Assembly: GCF_001681715.1 (NCBI RefSeq)
Contig: NZ_LNWY01000005.1
Coordinates: forward strand, 372,001-436,000
Source: Tritonibacter mobilis
Lineage (GTDB): Bacteria; Pseudomonadota; Alphaproteobacteria; Rhodobacterales; Rhodobacteraceae
Direction: 5' to 3'
DNA: 64,000 bases
The translations under genes and the position numbers were made by a program. Shown here piece by piece: positions 44,700 through 54,814 of the stretch. The notes under the pieces were generated by a model that saw only the letters and a list, made by a program, of their open reading frames with translations, ran no database searches and was not told the DNA's origin. Each line of letters opens with the position of its first letter. Positions within the stretch are counted from its first letter, which is position 1.

Positions 44700-46277
44700 A
44701 TGCCAACGGCTCAAGAACTACCAATTGATACCAGTGCTAGCGCTGAACAAATGGCTGAGGCCATTTTTGGCAACGGCATTGAAATCGAGTCAGCTAGCTA
44801 TACCGGTGCGAGCAGCGCATCCGGTATTTATAGCAATGGCGATACAATTGCTCCGGGGGTAACCCCCTCGGATACCGGTGTAATCCTGTCTACTGGACGG
44901 GCAACCGACTTTACCAACAGTTCGGGCAGCACCAATACGAATACCTCGTCGGGGCGATCGACAAGTCACGGCACCGCAGGGGATTCGGACTTAGACGCGA
45001 TTGCAGGTGGCACCACATATGACGCCGCCGTGTTTGAGGCAGACTTCGTACCCGAAGGCTCAAACCTGACGATGCAATTTGTTTTTTCGTCGGAAGAATA
45101 CCTCGAATATGTCAATTCTGGGTATAACGATGCGGTCTCGGTCTGGGTCAATGGTGTCGAGGCGCAGTTGGTGGTGGGTGATGGCAACGTCACCATCAAC
45201 AACATCAACAATACGTCCAATCAGGATCTCTATGTTGATAACCCGGCTGGTTCTGATCCGTATAACACCGAGATGGACGGGTTTACCGTTACTCTAAAGC
45301 TGACAGCGCCGGTAAACCCCGGGGTCACAAACCACATCAAGATTGCCATCGCTGACGGTGGCGATGCGTCTTATGATTCCAACCTCTTGATTGCAGGAGA
45401 CTCGGTTCAGACTGCACTGGTCGCTGGTGACGATGAGGTGACGGTACAGGAAGGCGATTCCACCACCCTCGACGTGCTGTCGAACGACGATCAAAGCAAC
45501 GGCGCGCAGCTTACGATCACCCATATTAACAACCAGCCGGTGACGGCAGGCAGCTCGGTAACGCTGGCGAATGGTGAAATTATCACCCTAAACGCTGATG
45601 GCACTCTCGAGATCACCGGTCAGGCAGATGTGGATGAGGACGAAACCTCGGTTTTCACCTACACAGTTGCAGATGACGAAGGAAACACCGACGTCGGGTT
45701 TGTCGATCTGACAACCACCCCCTGTTTCGTCGCCGGGACGTTGATCGACACATCTGATGGGCCTGTAGCGGTCGAAGAACTTGAAGTCGGTATGACGGTT
45801 CTAACCCGCGACAATGGTGGCCAGAAGCTGCGCTGGATCGGACGCAGTACGCGCACAGCTTTCGGCAAGCACGCTCCGGTGCGTATCGCTGCCAATGCGT
45901 TGGGCCGTCATGACGCAATTGAGCTTTCACCCAGTCATCGCGTGTTGCTGTGTTCGGCAACGGCCGAGATGCTCTTTGGACAGGAAGAGGTGCTGGTTCC
46001 GGCACATCATCTAATCAACGACAAAACCATTCAGCGCCGCGCGGATGGGCAGATTGTGACCTACTTCCATCTCCTGTTCGATCAGCATGAAATCATCCGC
46101 GGCAACGGTCTGGAAAGCGAAAGCTACCATCCGGGTGCCGCCAGTCTTGGCGGGTTGGATGCCGAGACGCGGGCAGAGTTTTTCGATCTGATGGGCGACA
46201 AATGGCAAACTTATCAGAACATGAAACGCCCGACGCTCAAATCATATGAAACGCGTGCGTTGCTTGGAGAGGGTTAG
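44700..46277 (+). CDS. Secreted choice-of-anchor-type protein with C-terminal Hint domain
   Basis: The 525-residue protein has no classical signal peptide, as is usual for type I-secreted proteins. Residues about 10-235 look like a choice-of-anchor L domain (FSSEEYLEYVNSGYNDAVSVWV, IADGGDASYDSNLLI), about 240-335 a cadherin/VCBS-like repeat with VLSNDDQSNGAQLTI, and about 341-475 a Hint_2 domain with intact Cys342 (PCFVAGTLIDT) and His413 (SPSHRVLL). Hint domains may self-cleave or crosslink surface proteins. I chose the ATG at 44700. It ends four bases into the convergent hutC gene. Confidence 0.85.
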   Translation: MPTAQELPIDTSASAEQMAEAIFGNGIEIESASYTGASSASGIYSNGDTIAPGVTPSDTGVILSTGRATDFTNSSGSTNTNTSSGRSTSHGTAGDSDLDAIAGGTTYDAAVFEADFVPEGSNLTMQFVFSSEEYLEYVNSGYNDAVSVWVNGVEAQLVVGDGNVTINNINNTSNQDLYVDNPAGSDPYNTEMDGFTVTLKLTAPVNPGVTNHIKIAIADGGDASYDSNLLIAGDSVQTALVAGDDEVTVQEGDSTTLDVLSNDDQSNGAQLTITHINNQPVTAGSSVTLANGEIITLNADGTLEITGQADVDEDETSVFTYTVADDEGNTDVGFVDLTTTPCFVAGTLIDTSDGPVAVEELEVGMTVLTRDNGGQKLRWIGRSTRTAFGKHAPVRIAANALGRHDAIELSPSHRVLLCSATAEMLFGQEEVLVPAHHLINDKTIQRRADGQIVTYFHLLFDQHEIIRGNGLESESYHPGAASLGGLDAETRAEFFDLMGDKWQTYQNMKRPTLKSYETRALLGEG

Positions 46278-47017
46278 TAACGGCTGCGCATGCGGTAGCC
46301 GGGATGAAAGCTCATTCGGGCGAAGGTCACGGGCTGCTCTTGAAACCAGGTGGAACGCTCCATCTGAAACAGTGAAGTGCCCGTGGCGCAGGCCATATAA
46401 TCCGCAATTTTAGCGTCCGCTGCGCTGGCAAAGAAGCTAACCTCCGCATTGGAGAACGGCACCGCAGCCAGCAGCCACTCACCCGGAGGCGTTTCGGAAA
46501 AATCTGCCGTTTCACTGTCAGGAACTGCAGCAATATTGATCCAGCGATCCTCAAAATGAAAGGGCTGGCCGTCCGCGTAATGCATCACTTCCATGTGCAA
46601 AACCCGCGTGTCGACAGGCAAGTTCATTTGAGAGCTGAGCCACCCGGGCGCAGCCTGTATTTTGCGGGACACCAGCGCATAGCGATAGGTGGCGTTGCGC
46701 TCCTCCACAAGACGGCGGGTGGTGGCGATTTCCAGTTTGGCTTGTTTGACCGGGAGCGTCGCAACACGCGTGCCGCTCTTGCGCTTGCGATCAAGAATGC
46801 CGCGGTCTGCAAGTTCGCGTAGTGCGCGGTTGACAGTGGCACGAGCGCAGCCAAACTCTTCTGCCAGATCGGCCTCGGTCGGCAGGAGCGCGCCCTGATC
46901 CCAGACCCTTGCCTCAATCCGGCGCATAACCTCGTCACGCACATCCTGAAAGCTGGTTTTCTTCTGTTGTTGCACTTCAGGGCTCCGCGCTGAATAATAA
47001 CTCTGGCTAAATGCCAT
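46274..47017 (-). CDS. hutC: Histidine-utilisation repressor HutC (GntR family)
   Basis: HutC represses hut genes until urocanate binds. The 247-residue protein starts at the ATG at 47017; a long in-frame extension upstream overlaps hutD and is not used. The winged helix spans about residues 20-90 (LLPTEADLAEEFGCARATVNRAL), followed by a UTRA effector domain with LHMEVMHYADGQPFHFEDRWIN. A likely operator overlaps its own start region, suggesting autoregulation. It is divergent from hutD. Confidence 0.94.
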   Translation of the reverse strand: MAFSQSYYSARSPEVQQQKKTSFQDVRDEVMRRIEARVWDQGALLPTEADLAEEFGCARATVNRALRELADRGILDRKRKSGTRVATLPVKQAKLEIATTRRLVEERNATYRYALVSRKIQAAPGWLSSQMNLPVDTRVLHMEVMHYADGQPFHFEDRWINIAAVPDSETADFSETPPGEWLLAAVPFSNAEVSFFASAADAKIADYMACATGTSLFQMERSTWFQEQPVTFARMSFHPGYRMRSRY

Positions 47018-47024
47018 TATGTCT
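47015..47024. promoter_or_regulatory. HutC operator-like half site at the hutC/hutD gap
   Basis: CATTATGTCT here is identical, in reverse orientation, to AGACATAATG at the hutF/hutI gap (48942-48951). It overlaps the hutC start codon and lies about 30 bases upstream of hutD, so HutC could control both genes. The second half (GCATTAA) is degenerate. Confidence 0.5.
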
Positions 47025-47054
47025 GCATTAAATCGCACTTGTAAAGGAGAGCCC

Positions 47055-47585
47055 ATGCGCTTTGACGCTGCGCAGATCGAACCGATGCCATGGAAGAACA
47101 GTGGCGGCACCACGCGAGAGCTTGCGGTGCGCGAAGGGGCGGACGGCCTAATCTGGCGTCTGAGCCTTGCGGAGATTGCGCAAAATGGGCCGTTTTCTGC
47201 GTTTCCTGGGCTGTGGCGTGTCCATACCATCATCGCAGGCCAAGGGCTGCGTTTGCACAGCACAGACGCAGAGCGAGAGGCCAAGCCGTTGATACCGCTG
47301 GAGTTTGACGGAGGTTTGGCATTGGAGGCACAGTTGATTGATGGCCCGTGCCGCGCCGTGAACGTGATCCTTGACCCTCGGTACGTGCAGGTGAAAGCAC
47401 AGGTGCATCAAGGGGCCTTTGCAGGGCAGGCGGGTGATCTGGCCTTTGTGATCGACGGCGCGTTGCACCTTGGCTCGGATCACTTCGTCGCCGCGCAAGG
47501 CTGCGAGCTGGAGGCACCGGCCCAAGGTGTAGTCGAGGGCACGGTGCTGCATGTTCAGATCAAAGCTTTGCGAGAAGCGATGTGA
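47055..47585 (+). CDS. hutD: HutD family protein
   Basis: HutD is a small cupin-fold protein of histidine-utilisation operons, thought to limit or sense flux, with no proven catalysis. The 176-residue protein starts at the ATG at 47055 after AAGGAGA and contains the family signatures MPWKNSGGTTRELAV and FSAFPGLWRVHTIIAGQGLRL. It overlaps the convergent hutF gene by 26 bases at the 3' end. Confidence 0.92.
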   Translation: MRFDAAQIEPMPWKNSGGTTRELAVREGADGLIWRLSLAEIAQNGPFSAFPGLWRVHTIIAGQGLRLHSTDAEREAKPLIPLEFDGGLALEAQLIDGPCRAVNVILDPRYVQVKAQVHQGAFAGQAGDLAFVIDGALHLGSDHFVAAQGCELEAPAQGVVEGTVLHVQIKALREAM

Positions 47586-48924
47586 TTGCCGTTCGGTAGG
47601 TTTTGACGATGGCGTCACGGGCGATGTGGCGCCCTTCTTGCACCATGTGACGACCAGCCGCCCAGACATCGGTGATGGTCTGGTCGTCAGCGGCAAAACA
47701 CAACCCATCCAGAATTTGCGCCTCTGGCAAGCCAAACAGGGCGGGATGGTTGCGGTCAATTGCCACGAGATCCGCAAGCGCGCCAACCTCCAGCCGTCCG
47801 GCGTTGCGGCCAAGCGCCTGTGCCCCACCCTGGGCCGCGCCCAGATAGAGCGTTTCACCGACGGAGCCTTCGTGGGGAACCAGCACGTTGCGCGCCAGAT
47901 CGCGGAGGCGTTGTGAGTATTCAAGCGTGCGCAACTCTTCTACCAATGAGATCCGCACGTTAGAATCGGAGCCAACGCCAAAGCGCCCGGCCTCCGCCAG
48001 AAACTCCGGTCCATTGAAGGGGCCATCGCCGAGGTTTGCCTCTGTCACGGGGCAGAGGCCCGCCACTGCGCCGGATCTTGCCATCCGCCGGGTCTCCTCG
48101 TCCGTCATATGGGTGGCGTGGATCAGGCACCATTGGTCATCGACGGGTGCATTCGCGAGCAGCCATTCCACCGGGCGCGCGCCGAGCCATGCCTTGATCT
48201 CGGCCACCTCGCGCGGTTGTTCGGCGATGTGGATGTGGATGGGGTTTCCGGCGGCGACCGGCAACACCGCAGCAAGATCCTCGGGGCAGGTGGCCCGCAA
48301 GGAATGCGGCGCGATACCGACGCGCGTGTCGCCCCCGAGCTCTTGCGCCGCATCGCGGGCCTCGGTGACAAGACGCGAAAAACGCTCAACATCATTGCCA
48401 AACCGCAGCTGCCCGCCCGCAAGTGGCTGTTTTTCCGCACCGCCGTAGGTGTAGAGCACGGGCAGATGTGTGAGGCCGATGCCGGTGTGTTGAGCGCCCG
48501 CCATCACCCGCTGGCTGAGTTCGGTGAGGCTCTCATAGGGCGCACCGCCGGGCTGATGATGGACATAGTGGAATTCACCCACAGAAGCATAGCCAGCCTC
48601 CAGCATCTCCATGAAGGTCAGCGCCGCCACGGCCTCGTATTGTTCGGGGGTGAGGTGGTCGAGGAAGCGATACATCAGCTCCCGCCATGTCCAGAAACTG
48701 TCCTGCCCACCCGCGCGGTACTCCGTGCGGCCAGCCATGGCGCGCTGAAAGCTATGTGAATGCAAGTTCGCAAGCGCCGGCAGCAAGACATCAACGCGCG
48801 TATCGCCGGGTGCGGCGGTGGCCGCGCTCTCAATACGTGTGATGCTGCCGCCTTCAACGGTCAGGCGCACGTCCTGAACCCAGCCCTCGGGCAGGCAGGC
48901 GGTTGCGGCAAAAATTGTCTGCAT
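47560..48924 (-). CDS. hutF: Formimidoylglutamate deiminase HutF
   Basis: HutF converts N-formimidoyl-glutamate to N-formyl-glutamate plus ammonia, which HutG then hydrolyses. The 454-residue amidohydrolase has metal-binding LPALANLHSHSFQRAMAGR near residues 49-67, HIHIAEQPREVAEI, and the VGSDSNVRISL metal Asp. It is divergent from hutI across a 76-base gap with a HutC-type operator. Together with hutG this marks the five-step pathway. Confidence 0.95.
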   Translation of the reverse strand: MQTIFAATACLPEGWVQDVRLTVEGGSITRIESAATAAPGDTRVDVLLPALANLHSHSFQRAMAGRTEYRAGGQDSFWTWRELMYRFLDHLTPEQYEAVAALTFMEMLEAGYASVGEFHYVHHQPGGAPYESLTELSQRVMAGAQHTGIGLTHLPVLYTYGGAEKQPLAGGQLRFGNDVERFSRLVTEARDAAQELGGDTRVGIAPHSLRATCPEDLAAVLPVAAGNPIHIHIAEQPREVAEIKAWLGARPVEWLLANAPVDDQWCLIHATHMTDEETRRMARSGAVAGLCPVTEANLGDGPFNGPEFLAEAGRFGVGSDSNVRISLVEELRTLEYSQRLRDLARNVLVPHEGSVGETLYLGAAQGGAQALGRNAGRLEVGALADLVAIDRNHPALFGLPEAQILDGLCFAADDQTITDVWAAGRHMVQEGRHIARDAIVKTYRTAITSLLAKL

Positions 48925-48933
48925 CTGGCCCTC

Positions 48934-48949
48934 TTATGTATAGACATAA
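48934..48949. promoter_or_regulatory. HutC-type operator between hutF and hutI
   Basis: TTATGTATAGACATAA is an inverted repeat (TTATGT-N4-ACATAA) with the GTNTANAC core typical of HutC-subfamily GntR regulators. It is 10 bases upstream of the hutF start and 52 bases upstream of hutI, so it can control both divergent units. Confidence 0.7.
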
Positions 48950-49000
48950 TGAGAATAAGCGCATACCGTTTATGGAGCAAGAGGATTCTGAGGGGGCGAG

Positions 49001-50218
49001 ATGCGCGACAAATACGTGTTGAGTGGAGCCAGGCTGGCAACGATGGAGCCGGGCGCGCCATATGGGATGATCGAAGCGGGGGCGGTCGCCATCGATCGCG
49101 CTGCAATCGTCTGGTGCGGTCCTGAAGACTCCCTTCCCGCGGAGTATAAGAATTGGCCGCATGAGGATCTGGGCGGACGGCTGGTGACGCCGGGGCTGAT
49201 CGATTGCCATACGCATATTGTCTTTGGCGGTGACCGCGCGGGCGAGTTTGAGATGCGCCTCAATGGGGCGAGCTATGAGGAAGTCGCAAAGGCGGGTGGC
49301 GGTATCGTATCCACGGTGACGGCGACTCGGTCGGCGGATCTGGACGCACTTGTTGCTGGTGCGCTGCCCCGTCTGGATGCGCTGCTTGCTGAGGGGGTGA
49401 CCTCGGTCGAGGTAAAATCCGGCTATGGGCTTGATCGCGACACCGAGCTTAACATGCTGCGCGCGGCGCGCCGTTTGGGCGAACTGCGGGATGTAACGGT
49501 CAAGACCACCTTCCTCGGCGCGCATGCGGTCCCGGCGGAGTATGCGGATCGTGCGGATGAATATCTGGATGAGGTCTGCCTGCCGACCTTGCGCGCTGCA
49601 TATGCCGAGGGACTGGTGGATGCGGTGGATGGCTTCTGTGAGGGCATCGCCTTTTCTGCCGAACAGATGGCGCGTGTCTTTGATGTTGCAGCCGAGCTGG
49701 GTCTGCCGGTGAAGCTCCACGCTGAACAGTTGTCCCATCAAGGGGGCAGCAAGCTGGCGGCGGACCGCGGCGCCTTGTCCGTCGATCACGTGGAATACGC
49801 GACCGAGGAAGACGCCCGAGCGATGGCGGCCTCCGGGTCTGTTGCCGTGCTCTTGCCCGGTGCTTTCTACACGATCCGGGAAACGCAATTGCCACCGATG
49901 GAGCATTTCCGCGCCCATGGCGTGCCCATTGCTTTGGCGACCGATTGTAACCCCGGTTCCTCACCGCTGACCTCGTTGCTCCTGACGCTCAACATGGGCT
50001 GCACCCTGTTCCGGCTGACACCCGAAGAGGCATTGGCAGGGGTAACGACACATGCGGCCCGCGCGCTGGGCCTCTCGGATCGGGGACGTATCGCGCCAGG
50101 TCTGCGCGCAGATCTTGTGGTCTGGGACGTCGCCCGCCCGGCAGAGCTAGCCTATCGCATTGGATTTAACCCGCTGCATGCCCGCGTCATCGGCGGCAAA
50201 CTGGAGGTTCGCACATGA
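49001..50218 (+). CDS. hutI: Imidazolonepropionase HutI
   Basis: HutI opens the imidazolone ring to give formimidoyl-glutamate. The 405-residue amidohydrolase has the metal motif [19 protein letters not shown] (about residues 66-84), the [20 protein letters not shown] segment, [11 protein letters not shown] and [20 protein letters not shown] site precedes the ATG. Its stop overlaps the hutH start (ATGA at 50215-50218), beginning a tightly coupled hutI-H-G-U run. Confidence 0.97.
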   Translation: MRDKYVLSGARLATMEPGAPYGMIEAGAVAIDRAAIVWCGPEDSLPAEYKNWPHEDLGGRLVTPGLIDCHTHIVFGGDRAGEFEMRLNGASYEEVAKAGGGIVSTVTATRSADLDALVAGALPRLDALLAEGVTSVEVKSGYGLDRDTELNMLRAARRLGELRDVTVKTTFLGAHAVPAEYADRADEYLDEVCLPTLRAAYAEGLVDAVDGFCEGIAFSAEQMARVFDVAAELGLPVKLHAEQLSHQGGSKLAADRGALSVDHVEYATEEDARAMAASGSVAVLLPGAFYTIRETQLPPMEHFRAHGVPIALATDCNPGSSPLTSLLLTLNMGCTLFRLTPEEALAGVTTHAARALGLSDRGRIAPGLRADLVVWDVARPAELAYRIGFNPLHARVIGGKLEVRT

Positions 50219-51738
50219 TTGAGATGATCCCCGGCACCGTAACCCTCGCCACGTTGGAGCAGATCTGGCGCAATGGCACCCCCGCACGTCTGGCAGCCTC
50301 TGCCCGCGCAGGTGTCGAAGCGGCAGCCGCGATGGTGGCCGAGGCAGCGGCAGGTGAGGCGCCCGTCTATGGCATCAACACCGGATTTGGCAAACTGGCC
50401 TCGACCAAGATCGCATCCGAAGATACCGCGACACTTCAGCGGAACCTGATCCTCAGCCATTCCTGCGGCGTCGGTGAGCCATTGGCCGAAGACAAAGTGC
50501 GGTTGATGATGGTGTTGAAGCTCTTGTCGCTTGGACGCGGTGCCTCAGGTGTGCGCTGGTTGGTGATCAATCAAATCGAGGAGATGCTGGCCCGTGGCGT
50601 GACCCCGGTTGTGCCGTCGCAAGGATCTGTGGGCGCATCGGGCGACCTTGCTCCGCTGGCGCATATGACGGCGGCAATGATTGGTGAGGGTGAGGCGACG
50701 TTTGAAGGCGAACGTCTGTCCGGAGCCGAAGCGCTGAAACGCGCCGGCCTGCACCCTATCGTGTTGGGGCCGAAAGAAGGCCTCGGCCTGATCAACGGAA
50801 CGCAGTTCTCGACCGCTTGCGCGCTGGCTGGGCTGTTTCAGGCGCTGGATCTGGCGCGGGCATCCATGGCAATTGCGTCTCTGACGACCGATGCGATCAT
50901 GGGTTCTACCGCACCGCTGGTGGCCGACATCCACACGCTGCGTGGTCATGCGGGGCAGATCGATGTGGCGCAGGTGATGCGCGACATCATGGATGGGTCG
51001 GAAATTCGGGAAAGCCACCGTGAGGGCGACACCCGCGTACAAGATCCCTATTGCATCCGCTGTCAGCCGCAGGTGGTGGGCGCGGCGCTTGACGTGCTGC
51101 GCATGGCTGCGCGCACGCTGGAGATTGAGGCCAACGCAGTGACCGATAACCCGCTGGTGCTGGTCGAGGCCGGACGAATTGTTTCGGGCGGCAACTTCCA
51201 CGCCGAATATGTGGGTTTTGCCGCCGATCAGATTGCGCTCGCCGTGGCAGAGATAGGCGCGATTGCGCAGCGCCGGGTGGCCTTGATGGTCGATCCGACC
51301 CTGAGCCACGATCTGCCGCCCTTCCTGACGCCGAACCCCGGCCTGAACTCCGGTTTCATGATCGCGGAGGTCACCACCGCCGCGCTGATGAGCGAGAACA
51401 AGCATCTGGCTAACCCCTGCGTGACCGATTCCACGCCGACTTCTGCCAACCAGGAAGATCATGTATCGATGGCGGCCCACGGCGCGCTGCGCCTAGCGAA
51501 GATGACAGCGAACCTCTCGGTGATCCTCGGCGTGGAAATGCTCTGCGCCGCGCAGGGTGTGGAGGCGCGCGCGCCGCTCAAAACCTCCGCCCGGTTGCAG
51601 GATTTGCTGACCATGCTGCGCGGTGAAATCCCCAGCCTGGGCGAAGACCGCTACCTCGCGCCTGAGATCGAAGCCGCCAGCGCCGTGGTGCGCGCCGGTC
51701 GCGTGGCCGAGGCCGCAGGTGTGGAGGTCGCGATATGA
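50215..51738 (+). CDS. hutH: Histidine ammonia-lyase HutH
   Basis: HutH deaminates histidine to urocanate, the first step of degradation. The 507-residue protein has the MIO-forming Ala-Ser-Gly at residues 141-143 in [17 protein letters not shown], and [13 protein letters not shown] and [16 protein letters not shown] elsewhere. It overlaps hutI upstream and hutG downstream by four bases each. Confidence 0.97.
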   Translation: MIEMIPGTVTLATLEQIWRNGTPARLAASARAGVEAAAAMVAEAAAGEAPVYGINTGFGKLASTKIASEDTATLQRNLILSHSCGVGEPLAEDKVRLMMVLKLLSLGRGASGVRWLVINQIEEMLARGVTPVVPSQGSVGASGDLAPLAHMTAAMIGEGEATFEGERLSGAEALKRAGLHPIVLGPKEGLGLINGTQFSTACALAGLFQALDLARASMAIASLTTDAIMGSTAPLVADIHTLRGHAGQIDVAQVMRDIMDGSEIRESHREGDTRVQDPYCIRCQPQVVGAALDVLRMAARTLEIEANAVTDNPLVLVEAGRIVSGGNFHAEYVGFAADQIALAVAEIGAIAQRRVALMVDPTLSHDLPPFLTPNPGLNSGFMIAEVTTAALMSENKHLANPCVTDSTPTSANQEDHVSMAAHGALRLAKMTANLSVILGVEMLCAAQGVEARAPLKTSARLQDLLTMLRGEIPSLGEDRYLAPEIEAASAVVRAGRVAEAAGVEVAI

Positions 51739-52511
51739 TCGAGGTCACGCAAGGTTCCTCACCGCTGGTCCTTGGTCTGCCGCATACGGGGACCGAGGTG
51801 CCTGCAGAGGTTGCCAAGGATCTGAACGACCGTGGTCTTGGTCTTGCCGATACGGACTGGCATATTCACGACCTTTATGCGGATCTGGTGGAGGGTGTGA
51901 CCACCGTGCGCACCCCCATCCATCGCTATGTGATCGACGTGAACCGTGATCCCGCAGGCGTCAGCCTCTATCCCGGTCAGAACACCACCACGCTGGTGCC
52001 GCTGACAGACTTTGATGGCAACCCGATCTGGACTCGTGAGCCGGATGAGACGGAAATCGCCCGCCGCCGCGAGACCTATCACGCGCCCTATCATGCCGCG
52101 CTCACGGCAGAGATGGAGCGGGTTGCAGGCATCCACGGCTTTGCCATTCTGTATGATTGCCACTCGATCCGGGGTGACATTCCGTTCCTGTTTGATGGCC
52201 GCCTGCCGGATTTCAACGTCGGTACCAACCTCGGCACCACCTGCGCGCGCGATCTTGAGGTGATGGTCTTCAATCACTGTCAGCGTGCAGAAGGGTATTC
52301 TTCTGTGCTGAACGGTCGTTTCAAGGGGGGCTGGACCACGCGCCACTATGGCCGTCCCAATGAGGGCTGGCACGCGATCCAGATGGAACTCGCCCAAGCC
52401 ACCTATTGCGACGAGACCCCGCCTTGGAGCTATGACCCCGCACGCGCCGACCGGCTGCGCACACATCTGACCCAAATTCTCACCGATCTGACTGAATGGA
52501 GGCCCGCATGA
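51735..52511 (+). CDS. hutG: N-formylglutamate deformylase HutG
   Basis: HutG hydrolyses N-formylglutamate to glutamate and formate, the final step of the five-step route. The 258-residue protein has [12 protein letters not shown] and [11 protein letters not shown] near the N-terminus and the metal-binding [21 protein letters not shown] (split here for clarity as [10 protein letters not shown] and [11 protein letters not shown]). Its stop overlaps the hutU start at 52508-52511. Confidence 0.95.
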   Translation: MIEVTQGSSPLVLGLPHTGTEVPAEVAKDLNDRGLGLADTDWHIHDLYADLVEGVTTVRTPIHRYVIDVNRDPAGVSLYPGQNTTTLVPLTDFDGNPIWTREPDETEIARRRETYHAPYHAALTAEMERVAGIHGFAILYDCHSIRGDIPFLFDGRLPDFNVGTNLGTTCARDLEVMVFNHCQRAEGYSSVLNGRFKGGWTTRHYGRPNEGWHAIQMELAQATYCDETPPWSYDPARADRLRTHLTQILTDLTEWRPA

Positions 52512-54190
52512 GCGATCCCCGCAAGAACACCCGCGACATCTATCCGGCCACTGGCACCGAGATCACCGCAAAGTCCTGGCTGACCGAGGCACCAATCCGG
52601 ATGCTGATGAACAACCTGCACCCTGATGTGGCTGAAAATCCGCATGAGTTGGTGGTCTACGGCGGCATTGGCCGCGCCGCACGCACCTGGAAGGATTTCG
52701 ACCTGATCGTCGAAACGCTAAAGAATCTGGATGAAGATCAGACCTTGATGGTGCAGTCGGGTAAGCCTGTTGGCGTTTTCCAGACCCACAAGGACGCGCC
52801 CCGCGTGCTGATCGCCAACTCGAACCTGGTGCCGCATTGGGCCAATTGGGACCACTTCAACGAGCTCGATAAAAAAGGCCTGATGATGTACGGCCAGATG
52901 ACCGCCGGGTCCTGGATCTACATCGGCACCCAAGGCATCGTGCAGGGCACCTATGAGACCTTCGCCGAGGCAGGTCGTCAGCACTATGGTGGCGATCTCA
53001 CGGGTAAATGGATTTTGACCGGCGGCCTCGGCGGCATGGGCGGCGCGCAGCCGCTGGCGGCTGTTTTTGCTGGTGCCTGCTGTCTGGCGGTGGAGTGTAA
53101 CCCTGACTCGATCGATTTCCGCCTGCGGACCAAATACCTCGACGAAAAGGCCGAGACGCTGGACGAGGCGCTGGAGATGATCGACCGCTGGACCAAGGCG
53201 GGCGAGGCGAAATCCGTGGGCCTGTTGGGCAATGCGGCGGATGTCTTTGCCGAACTGGTGGAGCGCGCCAAAGCGGGCGGCATGCGCCCCGATATCGTCA
53301 CAGACCAGACCTCTGCACATGACCCGGTCAATGGCTACCTGCCGCAGGGCTGGACCATGGCAGAGTGGAAAGAGAAACGCGAGACCGACAAAAAGGCAGT
53401 CGAGAAAGCCGCGCGTGCCTCGATGCGGGCGCAAGTTGAGGCGATGGTGGCGTTCCACGATATGGGCGTCCCAACAGTCGACTACGGCAACAATATCCGT
53501 CAGATGGCGCTGGAAGAGGGCTTTGAGAACGCCTTTGCCTTCCCCGGTTTTGTGCCCGCCTATATCCGCCCGCTGTTCTGCCAGGGCATCGGCCCGTTCC
53601 GCTGGTGTGCGCTGTCGGGTGATCCCGAGGACATCAAGAAGACCGACGCCAAGATGAAGGAGCTGTTCCCCGAGAACGAGCACCTGCATCGCTGGCTCGA
53701 CATGGCGGATGAGCGGATCGCCTTCCAAGGCCTGCCGGCGCGGATCTGCTGGATTGGTCTGGGCGACCGCCACAAGGCTGGCCTCGCGTTCAACGAGATG
53801 GTGCGCAATGGCGAGTTGTCCGCGCCGGTTGTGATTGGCCGCGACCACCTCGACTCTGGTTCTGTGGCATCGCCGAACCGTGAAACTGAGGCGATGATGG
53901 ATGGTTCTGACGCGGTGTCGGATTGGCCGCTGTTGAATGCACTGCTGAACACCGCATCTGGTGCGACATGGGTGTCGCTGCACCACGGCGGCGGCGTCGG
54001 CATGGGCTTTTCGCAGCACTCCGGTGTGGTGATCTGCTGTGACGGGACCGAGGACGCAGATCGTCGCATCGGTCGGGTTCTGTGGAACGATCCGGCCACC
54101 GGTGTCATGCGTCATGCGGATGCGGGATACGAGATCGCCAAAGACTGCGCCAAAGAGCATGGTTTGAACCTCCCCGGCATCCTCGGATGA
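52508..54190 (+). CDS. hutU: Urocanate hydratase HutU
   Basis: HutU is the NAD-dependent hydratase converting urocanate to imidazolonepropionate. The 560-residue length is typical. I chose the ATG at 52508 (AGGAGG-like GGAGG six bases upstream, overlapping the hutG stop) over one four codons upstream. Recognisable segments are [25 protein letters not shown] (NAD-binding loop) and the conserved [19 protein letters not shown] region. Confidence 0.97.
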   Translation: MSDPRKNTRDIYPATGTEITAKSWLTEAPIRMLMNNLHPDVAENPHELVVYGGIGRAARTWKDFDLIVETLKNLDEDQTLMVQSGKPVGVFQTHKDAPRVLIANSNLVPHWANWDHFNELDKKGLMMYGQMTAGSWIYIGTQGIVQGTYETFAEAGRQHYGGDLTGKWILTGGLGGMGGAQPLAAVFAGACCLAVECNPDSIDFRLRTKYLDEKAETLDEALEMIDRWTKAGEAKSVGLLGNAADVFAELVERAKAGGMRPDIVTDQTSAHDPVNGYLPQGWTMAEWKEKRETDKKAVEKAARASMRAQVEAMVAFHDMGVPTVDYGNNIRQMALEEGFENAFAFPGFVPAYIRPLFCQGIGPFRWCALSGDPEDIKKTDAKMKELFPENEHLHRWLDMADERIAFQGLPARICWIGLGDRHKAGLAFNEMVRNGELSAPVVIGRDHLDSGSVASPNRETEAMMDGSDAVSDWPLLNALLNTASGATWVSLHHGGGVGMGFSQHSGVVICCDGTEDADRRIGRVLWNDPATGVMRHADAGYEIAKDCAKEHGLNLPGILG

Positions 54191-54199
54191 TAAGACTGT

Positions 54200-54223
54200 C
54201 GCAAGAGGGATCACCCTCTTGCG
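54200..54223. terminator. Stem-loop between hutU and the VOC gene
   Basis: CGCAAGAGGG (54200-54209) pairs perfectly with CCCTCTTGCG (54214-54223) around ATCA. It lacks a T-run but sits 9 bases past the hutU stop, between convergent genes, so it probably ends both. Confidence 0.65.
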
Positions 54224-54251
54224 CATATGCATGAGGCTTGTACTCGTGCGC

Positions 54252-54641
54252 TCAAAGAGGGGTCTGAGTTGCCAGCCACCAGGTTGTGCCACTCGGCCCC
54301 TTTATGCCGCCACGGATATCGTCGCTGCCCCGTTTGCGAAGTGGCTCCTGAATGATCTCTCCTCCAGCAGCGACGGCGCGATCAAATGTGGTCTGCACGT
54401 CAGGGACGTAAAGATGCACATGTGCGTCATTGTCATCGGCATCAGGTAAGCCACCGATCATGATGATACTGTCATCAATCCGCACTTCGGCGTGCATTAA
54501 ACTGCCATCCTGATGATCATAGCGGCGTAATAAATGCGCGTGAAACACCGTTTGCAGAAATGATATCGTGCCTTCCGGGTCGTGGCAGACGAGGTAGGGG
54601 CTTAGCGAGGGGTAGTCTGTGGGTTTCCAAGACTCGGACAT
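54252..54641 (-). CDS. VOC (glyoxalase/bleomycin-resistance) superfamily protein
   Basis: The 129-residue protein is one VOC domain: YPSLSPYLVCHDPEGTISFL at the N-terminus, a beta-strand with MHAEVRIDDSIIMIGG, and DVQTTFDRAVAAGGEIIQEPL followed by IRGGIKGPSGTTWWLAT. It resembles the PhnB-like group. Its substrate is unknown. It stands alone between hutU and dapD. Confidence 0.85.
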   Translation of the reverse strand: MSESWKPTDYPSLSPYLVCHDPEGTISFLQTVFHAHLLRRYDHQDGSLMHAEVRIDDSIIMIGGLPDADDNDAHVHLYVPDVQTTFDRAVAAGGEIIQEPLRKRGSDDIRGGIKGPSGTTWWLATQTPL

Positions 54642-54753
54642 TGGTGTGCCTCCTTCAGCCTATTTCAGCCGGGCGGTTATTGACGGCCCACTCAATAATC
54701 TACCGTAACTTTAATAATATTCTACAGAAACAATAATTTGAGAAATAAAAAAA

Positions 54754-54773
54754 CAGGCAGCCGAAGCTGCCTG
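54754..54773 (-). terminator. Rho-independent terminator of dapD
   Basis: On the minus strand CAGGCAGC-TTCG-GCTGCCTG, a UUCG tetraloop hairpin, runs straight into a seven-T tract. It is 42 bases past the dapD stop. Confidence 0.93.
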
Positions 54774-54814
54774 CCATATCACTTGCTTGTGATGGGTCCG
54801 CTTTTGATGCGGAT

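Noticed and set aside
52718-54292. A 524-codon open frame on the minus strand
   Set aside because: It lies antisense over most of hutU, whose frame encodes a clear urocanate hydratase. High GC codon use opens the opposite strand.
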